Source: Myxococcales bacterium
GTDB lineage: Bacteria > Myxococcota_A > Bradymonadia > Bradymonadales > Bradymonadaceae
Length of the DNA: 64,000 nt
Assembly: GCA_007120035.1 (NCBI GenBank)
Contig: SKON01000049.1
Location: forward strand, 53,145 to 117,144
Reading direction: 5' to 3'
Under the pieces are notes generated by a model. The model saw only the letters and a list, made by a program, of their open reading frames with translations, was not told the DNA's origin and did no database searches. This document shows positions 16,617 to 25,343 of the stretch, in pieces (the first letter of the stretch is position 1; each line of letters begins with the position of its first letter). Made by a program: the position numbers and the translations under genes.

Positions 16617-18248
16617 ATGAAGAGGTCTACTCCGCTGCGCGGTGTCTTCATTGTGGGCGCCCTGTGCGGCGGGGTAGGTCTGTTTTCCTGTAACGGGGAG
16701 AGGGAGCCATTCGGGCCGGATGAGACGACGGATCTGCCGTCACCGGTGTGCGATGCCGTGGAAGGTGGTACCGCCGAGGTGGCCGAGCCGGAGCTTGTCG
16801 CGACTTTCTACGACCGGTGGCATGAGGGGTGGTTGGCCTCGCCGGCGGTGGCTGACATCAACGGCGACGGGAGTCAGGAGATCATCGTGCCGCGGGCGAA
16901 TCGGCTCTACGTGTGGCGACCCGATGGCTCGGAGGTCTTTGTTCAGGAGGTAGAGGGGGGCCGAATCTGGGCGTCGCCAGTGGTGGCCGACCTGGCCCCG
17001 GAGCGCCCTGGCCTGGAGATCGCCGTGGCGGCCCGGGACCGGATCTACGTGTGGGACGCCGAGGGGGAGGTGCTGCCCGGGTTTCCCGTGTCCTGGCGAG
17101 ATGAGTTGCGGGCTTTCGCGGCGGGAGATATCACCGGAGATGGGCGGCTGGAGCTGGTGGCGGTGACGACGAACGCCCTGGAAGAGGGAGGGCAGCGGGA
17201 TATCGTGATCGCCTTCCGGGTCTCCGATGGGAGCGTCGTCGAGGGCTTCCCGCCGAACACCACGGGGGCGTCGGAGTGTGACGACCGGTGTTATGTGTTC
17301 GGAGGGTTTGATCAGACCCTGGCGTTGGGGGATCTGACCGGTGACGGCCGAATGGAGATCTTCGCGCCCCAGGACAACGCGTACATGAGCCTCCATGATG
17401 GAAGAGGCCGGGCGTTTGACGCGGCGGAGATCTTCGACCACCCCACGAAGTTCATGGGGATTCGGTCTCTTCACGACTACGACCAGGCCCAGCAGGGGTG
17501 GCCGTCGGAGCCGGAGGAGATGAATCAAGCCCACTTCACGAACTCCGCCCCGGCCATCGCCGACGTGACGGGGGACGGGAACCCGGAGCTGGTGGTGCTG
17601 GCGTCGGTGCAGAACGCGTCGCAGACCGACCGATATCGTGGCGTAGCGTTGTGGGTGCTGAGGCCCGATGGGACCCGGCCGCCGGGGTGGGAGGAGCCCT
17701 TCCACGTGCCGGAGTATCTGTCGGGGTTGTGGGGGTTTCAGGGGACCAATGTGGTGGGGGCGACGAACTCGGTGGCCGTGGCCGAGATCGATCCGGAGCG
17801 GCCGGGGCCGGAGTTCGTCTTCGCCGGGTTTGATGGTCGAATCCACGCAGTGGACGCGAGGGGAGAGCTCTTATGGCGGCATACGTACACGACGGACGAG
17901 CGGGTGCTCACCGGCGGCGTCGTGGTGGCCGATCTATCGGGGAATGGAGTGCCCGAGGTGGTGTTCGCGACCTATTCGCCAGACGACGACAAGAGCCATC
18001 TCTTCGTGTTGGACGCCGGAGGAAATCGGCTTCATCGCCTGGATCTACCGGATCGGGGGGCCATGGCGGTGCCCACGATCGCCGACGTGACTGGCGACGG
18101 AGCGCTGGAGATCGTGGTGAGTTTGAAAGACGCGGTGAATCACGAGCGGCAAGTGTTCGTCTACACCGTGCCAGGGTCGGCGGCAAACTGCCTTCCCTGG
18201 CCCACGGGCCGTGGCAACCTGTTGCGCAACGGCTTCGTGGCGCCCTGA
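16617..18248 (+). CDS. FG-GAP/VCBS repeat lipoprotein
   Basis: Exported beta-propeller lipoprotein of 543 residues. A short basic N-terminus and hydrophobic stretch end in the lipobox GLFSC with Cys at 25. Integrin-type FG-GAP blades repeat through the whole chain, each with a calcium-loop signature: INGDGSQEI, ITGDGRLEL, LTGDGRMEI, VTGDGNPEL, LSGNGVPEV and VTGDGALEI, plus two degenerate blades around PERPGLEI and PERPGPEF. The start lies 1 base after the aminotransferase stop, so it is probably read with the pyrimidine operon, though its role there is unclear. The signal peptide decides the start at 16617 over a longer reading inside the aminotransferase. Confidence 0.85.
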   Translation: MKRSTPLRGVFIVGALCGGVGLFSCNGEREPFGPDETTDLPSPVCDAVEGGTAEVAEPELVATFYDRWHEGWLASPAVADINGDGSQEIIVPRANRLYVWRPDGSEVFVQEVEGGRIWASPVVADLAPERPGLEIAVAARDRIYVWDAEGEVLPGFPVSWRDELRAFAAGDITGDGRLELVAVTTNALEEGGQRDIVIAFRVSDGSVVEGFPPNTTGASECDDRCYVFGGFDQTLALGDLTGDGRMEIFAPQDNAYMSLHDGRGRAFDAAEIFDHPTKFMGIRSLHDYDQAQQGWPSEPEEMNQAHFTNSAPAIADVTGDGNPELVVLASVQNASQTDRYRGVALWVLRPDGTRPPGWEEPFHVPEYLSGLWGFQGTNVVGATNSVAVAEIDPERPGPEFVFAGFDGRIHAVDARGELLWRHTYTTDERVLTGGVVVADLSGNGVPEVVFATYSPDDDKSHLFVLDAGGNRLHRLDLPDRGAMAVPTIADVTGDGALEIVVSLKDAVNHERQVFVYTVPGSAANCLPWPTGRGNLLRNGFVAP

Positions 18249-18278
18249 TTTGCCTGATTTGCCTGATTTGACAGGGCG
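18241..18278 (+). repeat. three 9-base tandem repeats inside an inverted repeat
   Basis: TGATTTGCC is repeated three times (third copy TGATTTGAC) and is bracketed by CGCCCTG (18241-18247) and CAGGGCG (18272-18278). The lipoprotein stop codon is the first TGA. It may act as a weak terminator; its right half overlaps the lemA -35 box. Confidence 0.5.
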
Positions 18279-18297
18279 AAGGCGGGGTGGATACACT
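18268..18297 (+). promoter_or_regulatory. sigma-70-like promoter of lemA
   Basis: A perfect TTGACA (18268-18273) is followed after 18 bases by TACACT (18292-18297). It ends 45 bases before the lemA ATG and overlaps the inverted repeat that closes the preceding gene. Confidence 0.6.
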
Positions 18298-18342
18298 GCG
18301 TCGTCCGAGATTGGAAAATGAACACGTTCTGTGAGGTGGGTC

Positions 18343-18945
18343 ATGCAGGTCCTAATAGTTGTGGCGGTTCTCTTCGTGCTCTTCGTCGGAGGTCTGGTGA
18401 TCTTCGGGGTGGGGATCTACAACCGGCTGGTGACGTTGCGGAACCGGTTTAAGAACGCCTTTGCTCAGATCGACGTGCAGCTGAAGCGGCGGTACGACTT
18501 GATCCCGAACCTGGTGGAGACCGCCAAGAGCTTCATGGCTCATGAGCGGGAGACCCTGGAGGCGGTGATCAAGGCCCGGAATATGGCCCAGCAGGCCAAC
18601 CAGAAAGCGTCGCAGGATCCGGCCAACCCCCAGGCGATTCAGAACCTGATGGGTGCCGAGGCGGCGCTGACGGGGTCTTTGGGCAAGCTCTTCGCGCTCT
18701 CTGAGGCCTACCCGGACCTGAAGTCGGATTCGACGATGACGAACCTGATGGAGGAGCTGACGTCGACGGAGAACCGGATCGCCTTTGCGCGGCAGGCGTT
18801 CAACGATGCGGTGACGACGTACAACACGAACCGGGAGAAGTTCCCGGCCGTGCTCTTCGCCGGGGCTCTGGGCTTTCAGTCGGCGATGCTCTTCGAGGTG
18901 CAGGATCCGCAGGAGCGCGAGGCTGTGCGGGTTTCCTTCGCCTGA
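18343..18945 (+). CDS. lemA: LemA family membrane protein
   Basis: A 200-residue LemA protein: one N-terminal transmembrane helix (about 2-24) then a helical bundle. The family core is clear: YNRLVTLRNRFKNAFAQIDVQLKRRYDLIPNLVETAKSFMAHE near 26-68. The C-terminus has the usual NTNREKFPAVLFAGALGF. I chose ATG 18343 because GAGGTGGG lies just upstream; a GTG at 18331 would add four residues. LemA genes are often next to M48/HtpX-like protease genes, as here. The biochemical role of LemA is not established. Confidence 0.93.
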   Translation: MQVLIVVAVLFVLFVGGLVIFGVGIYNRLVTLRNRFKNAFAQIDVQLKRRYDLIPNLVETAKSFMAHERETLEAVIKARNMAQQANQKASQDPANPQAIQNLMGAEAALTGSLGKLFALSEAYPDLKSDSTMTNLMEELTSTENRIAFARQAFNDAVTTYNTNREKFPAVLFAGALGFQSAMLFEVQDPQEREAVRVSFA

Positions 18946-19009
18946 GTAGTTGACTCGGGAGTGTTGCGTCGGGTTCGTTGAGACAAGAGGTTGGTGAAGA
19001 GGTGGTTCG

Positions 19010-21043
19010 ATGAGTTCGCCGTCGATGGATTTCTTTCAGCGCCAGGACGACGCTCGGCGGAATACGAGCTTGTTGATCTTCCTCTTTTCGCTGGCCGTGA
19101 TCGGGCTGTCGACGGGTACCTACATCGGTCTTGCGGTGTTTATGGGTGCCCGTCCGACCCTCTTCGGGGTGATCGATCCGATACTCTTTCTGCTCTCCAT
19201 CATCGCGACCTGCGCTTTCATCTTTTTGGGGAGCGCTTACAAGATCTCCTCGTTGAGCGACGGCGGGAGCGTGGTGGCCGAGTCCATGGGCGGGGTCGAG
19301 GTGGATCCGTCATCGACGGATCCGCTGCGGCGGCGTCTGATCAACGTGGTGGAGGAGATGGCGCTGGCGTCAGGGGTGCCGGTGCCCCGGATCTACGTGC
19401 TGGAGAATGAGCCGGGGATCAACGCCTTCGCGGCGGGATACACCATCAACGACGCGGCGGTGGCCGTGACGCAGGGGTGTCTGGAGCTCTTAACCCGGGA
19501 CGAGCTCCAGGGCGTGATCGCTCATGAGTTCAGTCATGTGTTGAACGGCGATATGCGTCTGAACATCCGGTTGATCGGGGTGATTCACGGGATCCTGTTG
19601 ATCTACCTGACCGGTCGGGTGTTGACCCGGGTGGGGTTCGTCGGTGGCGGTCGATCCAGTCGAAGCGGTGGGGGCGCAGCGGGGCTGGCGCTGGCCGGAC
19701 TGGCGATGGTGGTCTTCGGGTCGTTGGGGGTGATGTTCGGGCGGTGGATCAAGAGCGCCGTGTCGCGACAGCGAGAGTATCTGGCTGATGCAGCGGCGGT
19801 GCAGTTCACCCGGAACCCGCAGGGGTTGGCCGGGGCGCTGAAGAAGATCGGGGGATACTCCCACGGATCGGCGATCCAGGCGGCGAACGCCGAAGAGGTC
19901 AGCCATATGTGCTTCGGCAACGTCAAGAGCGGCGGTGCGTCGTTTTTGGGCGGCATGTTGGCGACCCACCCCCCGCTGGAGGAGCGGATCCGTCGGATCG
20001 ACCCCTCGTTTGCAGGGCAGTTTGCGGCGATCGATGACTCCAGTATGCGCAAGGGGATTCGACGAAAAGCCTCCAGTCCGCAGGTGGCCGGGTTGGCCGG
20101 CGGCGCCGGACAGGGCGTGGCCATGGCCGCGGCGGCCGGCGGCAGCTCCGGCGGGGGCAATGATTGGTCCGGAGCTCAGCGGGATCTCTCGTACAAGGTG
20201 GACGCTGACAACGTGATCAATCAGATCGGGGAGGCGACGCCTGAGGGGCTGGTGTACTGCGCGTCCTTGATGGACGAGATCCCCCGTCCCTTGATGGAGG
20301 CCCGGAGCAATCTGCTGGGGGCGATCACCATCGTCTACACCTTGCTTCTGGATGAAGACATCGAGGAGCGACGAAAGCAGGGTGGAATCCTGCAGAAGTA
20401 CGGGGAGCCCGGGGTGGTGGAGAACGCTCGGAAGATGTGGCCGGCGATGCAGAATCTGGAGCCCGAGCTCCGGCTGCCGCTCTTGGATCTGGTGTTCCCG
20501 ACCCTTCGGCGGATGACCAGTGATCAATTTCAGGTGTTCGCGGCCAATGTGGACCGGCTGATCATGGCCGACGGGCGAGTGATCCTGAAAGAGTTCATCA
20601 TCGAGAAGGTGCTGATCCACCGGCTGGAGCTGGCGTTGCAGAAGCCGGCCAAGAAGATCGTGCAGTTCCACTCGTTCTCGGCGGTGGTCAATGACTTGAG
20701 CTTCCTGCTGACCTGCCTGGCCTACGTGGGGCACGACAATATCCACGAGGCGACGAACTCGTTTCACGCCGGCAAAGAGCGGGTTCCCCAGCGACATCGG
20801 GAGAGGGTCACGTTCCTCAACGAGGATCAGTGGAGCTTCCCCCAGGTGGACGTGGCCCTGGATCGGCTGTCGTTGTGCGCGCCGGCGATCAAGCGGACCG
20901 TGGTGGACGCCTGCGCCCACTGCGTGATGGGCGATGGGGTGGTGACCGTGGAGGAGGCCGAGCTCTTGCGGGCGATCTGTGATGTGTTGGACGCCCCGCT
21001 GCCCCCGTTTATCCCGGAAGCGACCCGGCGGGTGGCGGCCTGA
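19010..21043 (+). CDS. M48 family membrane metalloprotease with C-terminal TerB-like domain
   Basis: HtpX-like integral membrane zinc protease of 677 residues. Two N-terminal helices (about 20-48 and 55-80) precede the catalytic domain with HEFSH at 172-176 and a third ligand Glu in SRQREYLADAAAVQF near 250-260. Further hydrophobic segments lie at about 190-203 and 220-245. Beyond the usual HtpX length, about 390 extra residues follow a Gly/Ala-rich linker. Two stretches (NVDRLIMADGRVILKEF and CAHCVMGDGVVTVEEAELL) look like TerB-type acidic metal-binding motifs. It lies 64 bases after lemA and is probably co-transcribed. It likely degrades damaged membrane proteins; the role of the extra domain is unknown. 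Confidence 0.88.
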   Translation: MSSPSMDFFQRQDDARRNTSLLIFLFSLAVIGLSTGTYIGLAVFMGARPTLFGVIDPILFLLSIIATCAFIFLGSAYKISSLSDGGSVVAESMGGVEVDPSSTDPLRRRLINVVEEMALASGVPVPRIYVLENEPGINAFAAGYTINDAAVAVTQGCLELLTRDELQGVIAHEFSHVLNGDMRLNIRLIGVIHGILLIYLTGRVLTRVGFVGGGRSSRSGGGAAGLALAGLAMVVFGSLGVMFGRWIKSAVSRQREYLADAAAVQFTRNPQGLAGALKKIGGYSHGSAIQAANAEEVSHMCFGNVKSGGASFLGGMLATHPPLEERIRRIDPSFAGQFAAIDDSSMRKGIRRKASSPQVAGLAGGAGQGVAMAAAAGGSSGGGNDWSGAQRDLSYKVDADNVINQIGEATPEGLVYCASLMDEIPRPLMEARSNLLGAITIVYTLLLDEDIEERRKQGGILQKYGEPGVVENARKMWPAMQNLEPELRLPLLDLVFPTLRRMTSDQFQVFAANVDRLIMADGRVILKEFIIEKVLIHRLELALQKPAKKIVQFHSFSAVVNDLSFLLTCLAYVGHDNIHEATNSFHAGKERVPQRHRERVTFLNEDQWSFPQVDVALDRLSLCAPAIKRTVVDACAHCVMGDGVVTVEEAELLRAICDVLDAPLPPFIPEATRRVAA

Positions 21044-21070
21044 GGGATGGCGAGGTTTTAACGGGGTGGT

Positions 21071-21138
21071 CTTGAAAAGAGGGGTGAGATGCTTACCTTC
21101 GCGGTGCCAACGCGCGATCGAGAGAACCTCTTTTCAAG
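21071..21138 (+). repeat. 12-base perfect inverted repeat in the ferritin leader
   Basis: CTTGAAAAGAGG (21071-21082) is exactly complementary to CCTCTTTTCAAG (21127-21138), with 44 bases between. The right arm ends inside the ribosome site AAGGAG (21137-21142) of the ferritin-like gene, so pairing would partly mask it. It could instead be a terminator for the M48 gene, although no T-run follows. Confidence 0.55.
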
Positions 21139-21149
21139 GAGCAGTGACC

Positions 21150-21590
21150 ATGACGAAACAAGTAGATAAGGCGACGTTGCTGGAAGGTCTGAACCAGGAC
21201 CTGGCCAACGAGTACCAGGCGGTGGTGATGTACAACACCTACGCCGCCACGGTGTCGGGGATTCATCGCAACGAGCTGCGGACCTTCTTCCAGAAGGAGA
21301 TCCAGGACGAGCTGGCCCACGCCCAGTACCTGGCAGATAAGATCACCGCCCTGGGCGGGACGCCGGTGACGAAGGCGGCGCCGGTGGAGTTCACGACGAA
21401 CCCCCGGGAGATGGTGGAGATCGTGGCCAAGGCCGAGGCGGAGACCATCGACCGGTACGTCACGAGGATGAAGCAGGCCGAGGCCTTCGGGGATTACGGG
21501 CTGGCCGCCGAGCTCCACGACATGATCGCCGACGAGACCCGCCATAAGGAAGAGGCGGAGATGATCCTCAGGGGTTCCTGGGATCAGTGA
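21150..21590 (+). CDS. ferritin-like diiron protein (bacterioferritin/Dps group)
   Basis: A 146-residue helical-bundle protein. Metal-ligand patterns are NEYQAVVMY on helix A, EIQDELAH on helix B, EAETIDRY on helix C and DETRHKEEAE on helix D, matching ferritin-like diiron folds. AAGGAG 7 bases upstream fixes the ATG at 21150; longer in-frame reading would start inside the M48 gene. A perfect inverted repeat overlaps the ribosome site (21071-21138). It is distinct in sequence from the ferritin-like gene at 3745. Its end overlaps the convergent His-rich lipoprotein gene by 7 bases. Confidence 0.85.
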   Translation: MTKQVDKATLLEGLNQDLANEYQAVVMYNTYAATVSGIHRNELRTFFQKEIQDELAHAQYLADKITALGGTPVTKAAPVEFTTNPREMVEIVAKAEAETIDRYVTRMKQAEAFGDYGLAAELHDMIADETRHKEEAEMILRGSWDQ

Positions 21591-24500
21591 TGGTGATGGT
21601 GGCCGTGGCCGTGGTGATGGTGGCCGTGGTGATGGTGGCCCCGTTCCGGGTGGTGATGATGGTGAGGGGTCTCTTCGGGATCCCCATGATCACAGGTCAG
21701 CGCCTCGATCAGACGGCCCAGATTTTCAGCGGTTAGGGGCTCACCGCGAGGGATGATCACCCGGTCCTCTCGGGCCCGCTCCAGGAGCATCTGGGGCCGA
21801 GAGAGGTCCTCCTGCATGGCGGCGACGGCGTCGGCCAGCGGCGGGTTGTCGTAGCCGCCGCCGTCGAAGTCCAGGAAGATGGGGTTGGAGAAGGCCAGCG
21901 GCGCGGTGCCGCTGCTCAAGACGGGGCGCATGGTGCGGGCCGAGAGTCCCCGGGCCATGACGACCAGGTAGCTGTCGGCGGTGATCTCCAGGGGTACCTC
22001 GATGGTCTGTCGCAGGCGGTGGTGCTCGTATTGGCCGGAGGCGACGAGCTCCCGGTGGTCCGTGGGATCCCATTGGACCTGGATGCGCTGGGTGGGCTCT
22101 AAGGCGCTGGTGTTGGTCTGGCCGGGCTGCCCCTGGAGATCCTCGGCGGGGACGTTGAAGTAGAGGTCCAGGGTGTCGACGTCGATCCACTCGGGCATCT
22201 CGAGGGTGATTCGGGCGATGACCTCCCCGTCAGAGGCGTCGAGGGTGTCGCCGATGGCGGCGATCTCCCCGTCGGGGTTCTCGATCTCGACCCGCATGAA
22301 GGGGCCGTTGGTGCCGACGAGGGCGCCGTAGCGGACGCGATCGACGAAGTGGTCCAGAGCCATGGTGGACGGGGTGTCGTGGGCGTCGTCGACGAAGACC
22401 CAGCTTCGGGGGCTGGCGCCGAGGCTACCGTAGATCCCGTGGGTGTCGGAGACGGCAGTGGCCGTGGGGGAGAAGCCCCGGCCGACCATGGTGATCCACC
22501 ACCGGAAGTAGCCCCAGAAGTTGCCCATGTTGAAGCCGTTATAGACCTCGATGGCGTCGAACTCCTCGGACCATAGCCCTGTGTCTCCTGTATCGGGGTC
22601 CGCCTCCCGGGGCTCCTTCCAGAGGGTCTCCGGGGGGGTCAGGGAGATGCCCGTGAAGAGGTCGACGTTCATCAGGCCGATGGCGCCCATGGGCATACCG
22701 GGGTGGTTGAGCTGGATCACCTGTTCGCCAGGGTGCTCTCGGACGGCGTCGATCACGCTCTGGAGATCCATGTGGTAGGTGCTGCCGTTGCTCCAGTCCA
22801 GGGCGCCGCCCCGCCGGTGAGTGGGGTCGTACTCCAGCGGAAAGGCGTTGATATGGCCGAGGTTCGAGGAGGTGATCTCGTTGCCGATGATGCTGGTGAC
22901 CTGTTGGTCGGCGCCCAGGGCGGAGATGGTGGGGCCGAAGTCGGCGACGGCGTCGTGGTCGGTGCTGACGATCACGTCGAGGCCGCCGGCCATGAGGTCC
23001 AGGACCCGCTCTCGCTTGGAGGTCTGGGAGTCCGGGGAGGCCATGGCGTGGACGTGGAAGTCGGCGCTGAGGACTCCCGTGGTGTCGACGACCTGAGCGA
23101 TCTCGGCGGTGAGCTCGACGGTGTCGCCGGCGTCGACGGAGATGGGGAAGCCGCCGGCTTCGGTGGCGTCCTGGGGCCAGGTGGTCCAGGTCATGCCCCG
23201 GTTGACGGTGATCAGGTAGTCGCCGGGGGCCAGGGGGATGGATGCCTGGCCGTCGACGCCGAGCTCGACGAGCCGGAACCATCCCATGGGCGCCTGGAAG
23301 AGGGGGTCGCGCTCCCGGCCGTCGGGGGCCTCGGGGCAACCCCCGGGGCAGGCGATGATGACCCGGGCCGGGGTGGGATCTTCGTCAGGGGTCTGGACGG
23401 AGATGGAGAGGAGGGCGGGCTCTCGAAGGTCGAGGTCGCCGAGGTGGACGTCGGCGCCGGTGACATCGATGTCGGTGTGGGAGGTGAGCACCAGATCGTG
23501 TCGGAGGCGGAGCTCCCAGGTGTCGAAGGGGACCCGCATGGAGAAGGTTCCGTCCGAAGCGGTGCGGGTCATGTTGTAGGTGCGGTCGCCGTCTCGGAGG
23601 GCGCTGATCTTCACGTCGGCCTGAGGGGTGCCTTCGTGGTCGACGACGCGGCCCGAGATCTGGGCGGTGTCGACGCCGAGGTCCTGGTAGACCCAGTCGG
23701 CGGCGGTGGCGACGGTGCCGTCCGAGGGGTAGAGGCGGTAGCCGACGGTGGTGGTGTCCCCGGCAGGCAGCCCGATCATCCCCTGGGTGGTGGGCCAGTT
23801 GGGCTCCTGAGCGGTCAGGAGCTGGATCACGTTGGTGGTGCCGTGGACCAGGGCGACGGCGCCGCTGACGGCGAGCATCCCGGCGCCCACGGGGAGGGCC
23901 CGCTCCATGTGTTCTGCCGGATCGGGGACGACGACGTACCCGGCGTGATCGGCGATGTAGCCCAAAAAGCTGACGGGATCTGCGACGAGGGCCTCGAGGC
24001 CCAGGCTCCGGTAGCCCCAGCCCTTATGGTAGCCCAGGGGGGTGAAGTAGCTGCCCGTGGAGCCCGAGAGGACCAGGTGAGCGGCGACGAAGTACTCCGG
24101 GGCATCGCCGTCGTTGCGGAGGGCCGTGAGGACGCGGAGCGAGCGGCTCTCGGGGGTCAGGACGTAGTAGAAGGTGACCCGCAGGGGGGGCGCCCGGTTG
24201 GGGTCGATATCGAGGTTGTCCAGGAGCCCCGGGGCGAAGTCGCCGGCCATGGCGTTGAGGTTCAAGAAGTCCAGGGCCGTGGTGCGGCCCGTGACGGCGA
24301 TGATGGCCCGGCCGTTGGAGCCGTCTTCGAGGATCTCCACGTGCTCGGGGGCCACGGTCTGGCCGACGTTGATCAGGAAGCAGATCTCGCCGAGGACGCT
24401 CTCGGTGCCGTCGCCGTCGATGAGGGCTTCGGTCTCGATGGGGTTGCCGTCCCAGGAGCAGGGGCCGATGGCCCGCTCGTCGAGGCCGACGATGTAACGA

Positions 24501-24829
24501 CCGTGGTCGTTTTCTAAGAGCCAGTCACCGAGGAGCGCCTGGGAGACCTCGCCATCGATCAGATCGGCGGGATCATCGATCTGGGTGGCCCGGACGAAGC
24601 CCGACGACGGGGGATCGAAGTGGTGGTCGAAGTCCAGGAGGACTCGATCGGTGGCGTCGGGATCCTCGCCGGCGTCGGCGTCGTCGTCGGTGTCTGGATC
24701 GTCGGAGGTGTCTTCTTCGGGGGATTCGACGTCTTCGGAGACGTCCGGTTCTTCGACGTCTTCGCCGCCGGGACAGGCCGTCAGGAGAAAAGCGATGACG
24801 AGGAGGGGAGAGAGAAGACGGAGGTGCAT
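21584..24829 (-). CDS. large lipoprotein with PHP-type metallohydrolase domain and His-rich tail
   Basis: Exported lipoprotein of 1081 residues with lipobox LLTAC (Cys 19) and a Glu/Asp-rich linker at 20-65. A beta-rich region (65-390) precedes a carboxypeptidase-regulatory-like domain opening with ISGRVVDHEGTPQADVKISA near 390-410. A PHP-type domain follows (about 590-850): DFHVHA, STDHDAVADFG and GNEITSSNLGHINAF carry its metal histidines and acids, as in CehA/McbA-type hydrolases. The last 35 residues contain about 20 histidines in runs of four and five. It probably sits in the outer membrane or periplasm and binds metals; the substrate is unknown. A cytochrome c gene lies 3 bases upstream. 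Confidence 0.8.
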   Translation of the reverse strand: MHLRLLSPLLVIAFLLTACPGGEDVEEPDVSEDVESPEEDTSDDPDTDDDADAGEDPDATDRVLLDFDHHFDPPSSGFVRATQIDDPADLIDGEVSQALLGDWLLENDHGRYIVGLDERAIGPCSWDGNPIETEALIDGDGTESVLGEICFLINVGQTVAPEHVEILEDGSNGRAIIAVTGRTTALDFLNLNAMAGDFAPGLLDNLDIDPNRAPPLRVTFYYVLTPESRSLRVLTALRNDGDAPEYFVAAHLVLSGSTGSYFTPLGYHKGWGYRSLGLEALVADPVSFLGYIADHAGYVVVPDPAEHMERALPVGAGMLAVSGAVALVHGTTNVIQLLTAQEPNWPTTQGMIGLPAGDTTTVGYRLYPSDGTVATAADWVYQDLGVDTAQISGRVVDHEGTPQADVKISALRDGDRTYNMTRTASDGTFSMRVPFDTWELRLRHDLVLTSHTDIDVTGADVHLGDLDLREPALLSISVQTPDEDPTPARVIIACPGGCPEAPDGRERDPLFQAPMGWFRLVELGVDGQASIPLAPGDYLITVNRGMTWTTWPQDATEAGGFPISVDAGDTVELTAEIAQVVDTTGVLSADFHVHAMASPDSQTSKRERVLDLMAGGLDVIVSTDHDAVADFGPTISALGADQQVTSIIGNEITSSNLGHINAFPLEYDPTHRRGGALDWSNGSTYHMDLQSVIDAVREHPGEQVIQLNHPGMPMGAIGLMNVDLFTGISLTPPETLWKEPREADPDTGDTGLWSEEFDAIEVYNGFNMGNFWGYFRWWITMVGRGFSPTATAVSDTHGIYGSLGASPRSWVFVDDAHDTPSTMALDHFVDRVRYGALVGTNGPFMRVEIENPDGEIAAIGDTLDASDGEVIARITLEMPEWIDVDTLDLYFNVPAEDLQGQPGQTNTSALEPTQRIQVQWDPTDHRELVASGQYEHHRLRQTIEVPLEITADSYLVVMARGLSARTMRPVLSSGTAPLAFSNPIFLDFDGGGYDNPPLADAVAAMQEDLSRPQMLLERAREDRVIIPRGEPLTAENLGRLIEALTCDHGDPEETPHHHHHPERGHHHHGHHHHGHGHHHHH

Positions 24830-24832
24830 GGA

Positions 24833-25222
24833 TTACTCGTTGTCTTCGGCGAGGAGGGCTTCGCGGAGTTCCAGGATGTAGGCTGCCAGTCGGCGGCGGT
24901 CTTCCTCGGTGTACTCCGGGAAGGGGCGCATCGAGGTGCCGTGGAGGCCCTCGTCGAGGGTGATCAGGACGCCCTCGACGGTGGGGCCGTTGCGCCACTC
25001 CTCCTCGGGGGCTCCGAAGCTGAAGAGCTGCAGGGCCATCCCCTGGCCGTCGCCGGCGTCGCCGTGGCAGGTGACGCAGATGCGGTTGTAGAGGTCCGTG
25101 GCGTCGTAGTCGGCGGCCTCGTCGGGTCTCCGATCGTAGGGCTCATCGGAGGCGAAGAGGGGTAGCGCGATCAGGGTGGTGGCGAGCGCCAGAGTGGCGA
25201 GGAGGGAGAGCCGACGGAGCAT
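24833..25222 (-). CDS. exported mono-heme c-type cytochrome
   Basis: A 129-residue protein with a cleavable signal peptide (MLRRLSLLATLALATTLIAL, then PLFAS) and one heme-attachment motif CVTCH in a class I cytochrome c fold; the distal methionine is probably in TSMRPFPEYTEEDRRRLAAYI. ATG 25222 is chosen because the signal peptide starts there; the frame extends to 25285 but covers the promoter at 25260-25289. It is read together with the PHP lipoprotein, whose gene starts 3 bases after its stop. Heme attachment would use the ccm products at 55-61 kb. Confidence 0.88.
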   Translation of the reverse strand: MLRRLSLLATLALATTLIALPLFASDEPYDRRPDEAADYDATDLYNRICVTCHGDAGDGQGMALQLFSFGAPEEEWRNGPTVEGVLITLDEGLHGTSMRPFPEYTEEDRRRLAAYILELREALLAEDNE

Positions 25223-25259
25223 GGAGATTCTCGTGATGGTGGAAGAGGTCGTCGGAAGG

Positions 25260-25289
25260 AGTATAACGAAACAATGCTGTGACATACAA
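25260..25289 (-). promoter_or_regulatory. sigma-70-like promoter of the cytochrome / PHP lipoprotein operon
   Basis: On the minus strand TTGTAT (25289-25284) and TATACT (25265-25260) are 18 bases apart, 37 bases before the cytochrome ATG. The -10 box is strong and the -35 box weak. Confidence 0.45.
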
Positions 25290-25343
25290 TCTTAGGAGCG
25301 GGCCGGGGTGTGATCGGTTTCCGTCGGTAGGAAAGTCGCCATT

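Noticed and set aside
13805..16651. Open reading frame of about 948 codons on the minus strand
   Set aside because: It lies antisense to the well-supported mmsA and aminotransferase genes, has no recognisable domain, and is His/Pro/Arg-rich as expected from the shadow of high-GC genes.
22703..24517. Open reading frame of about 604 codons on the plus strand
   Set aside because: Antisense to the PHP lipoprotein gene, Gly/Val/Asp-rich low-complexity translation, no ribosome site or known fold.
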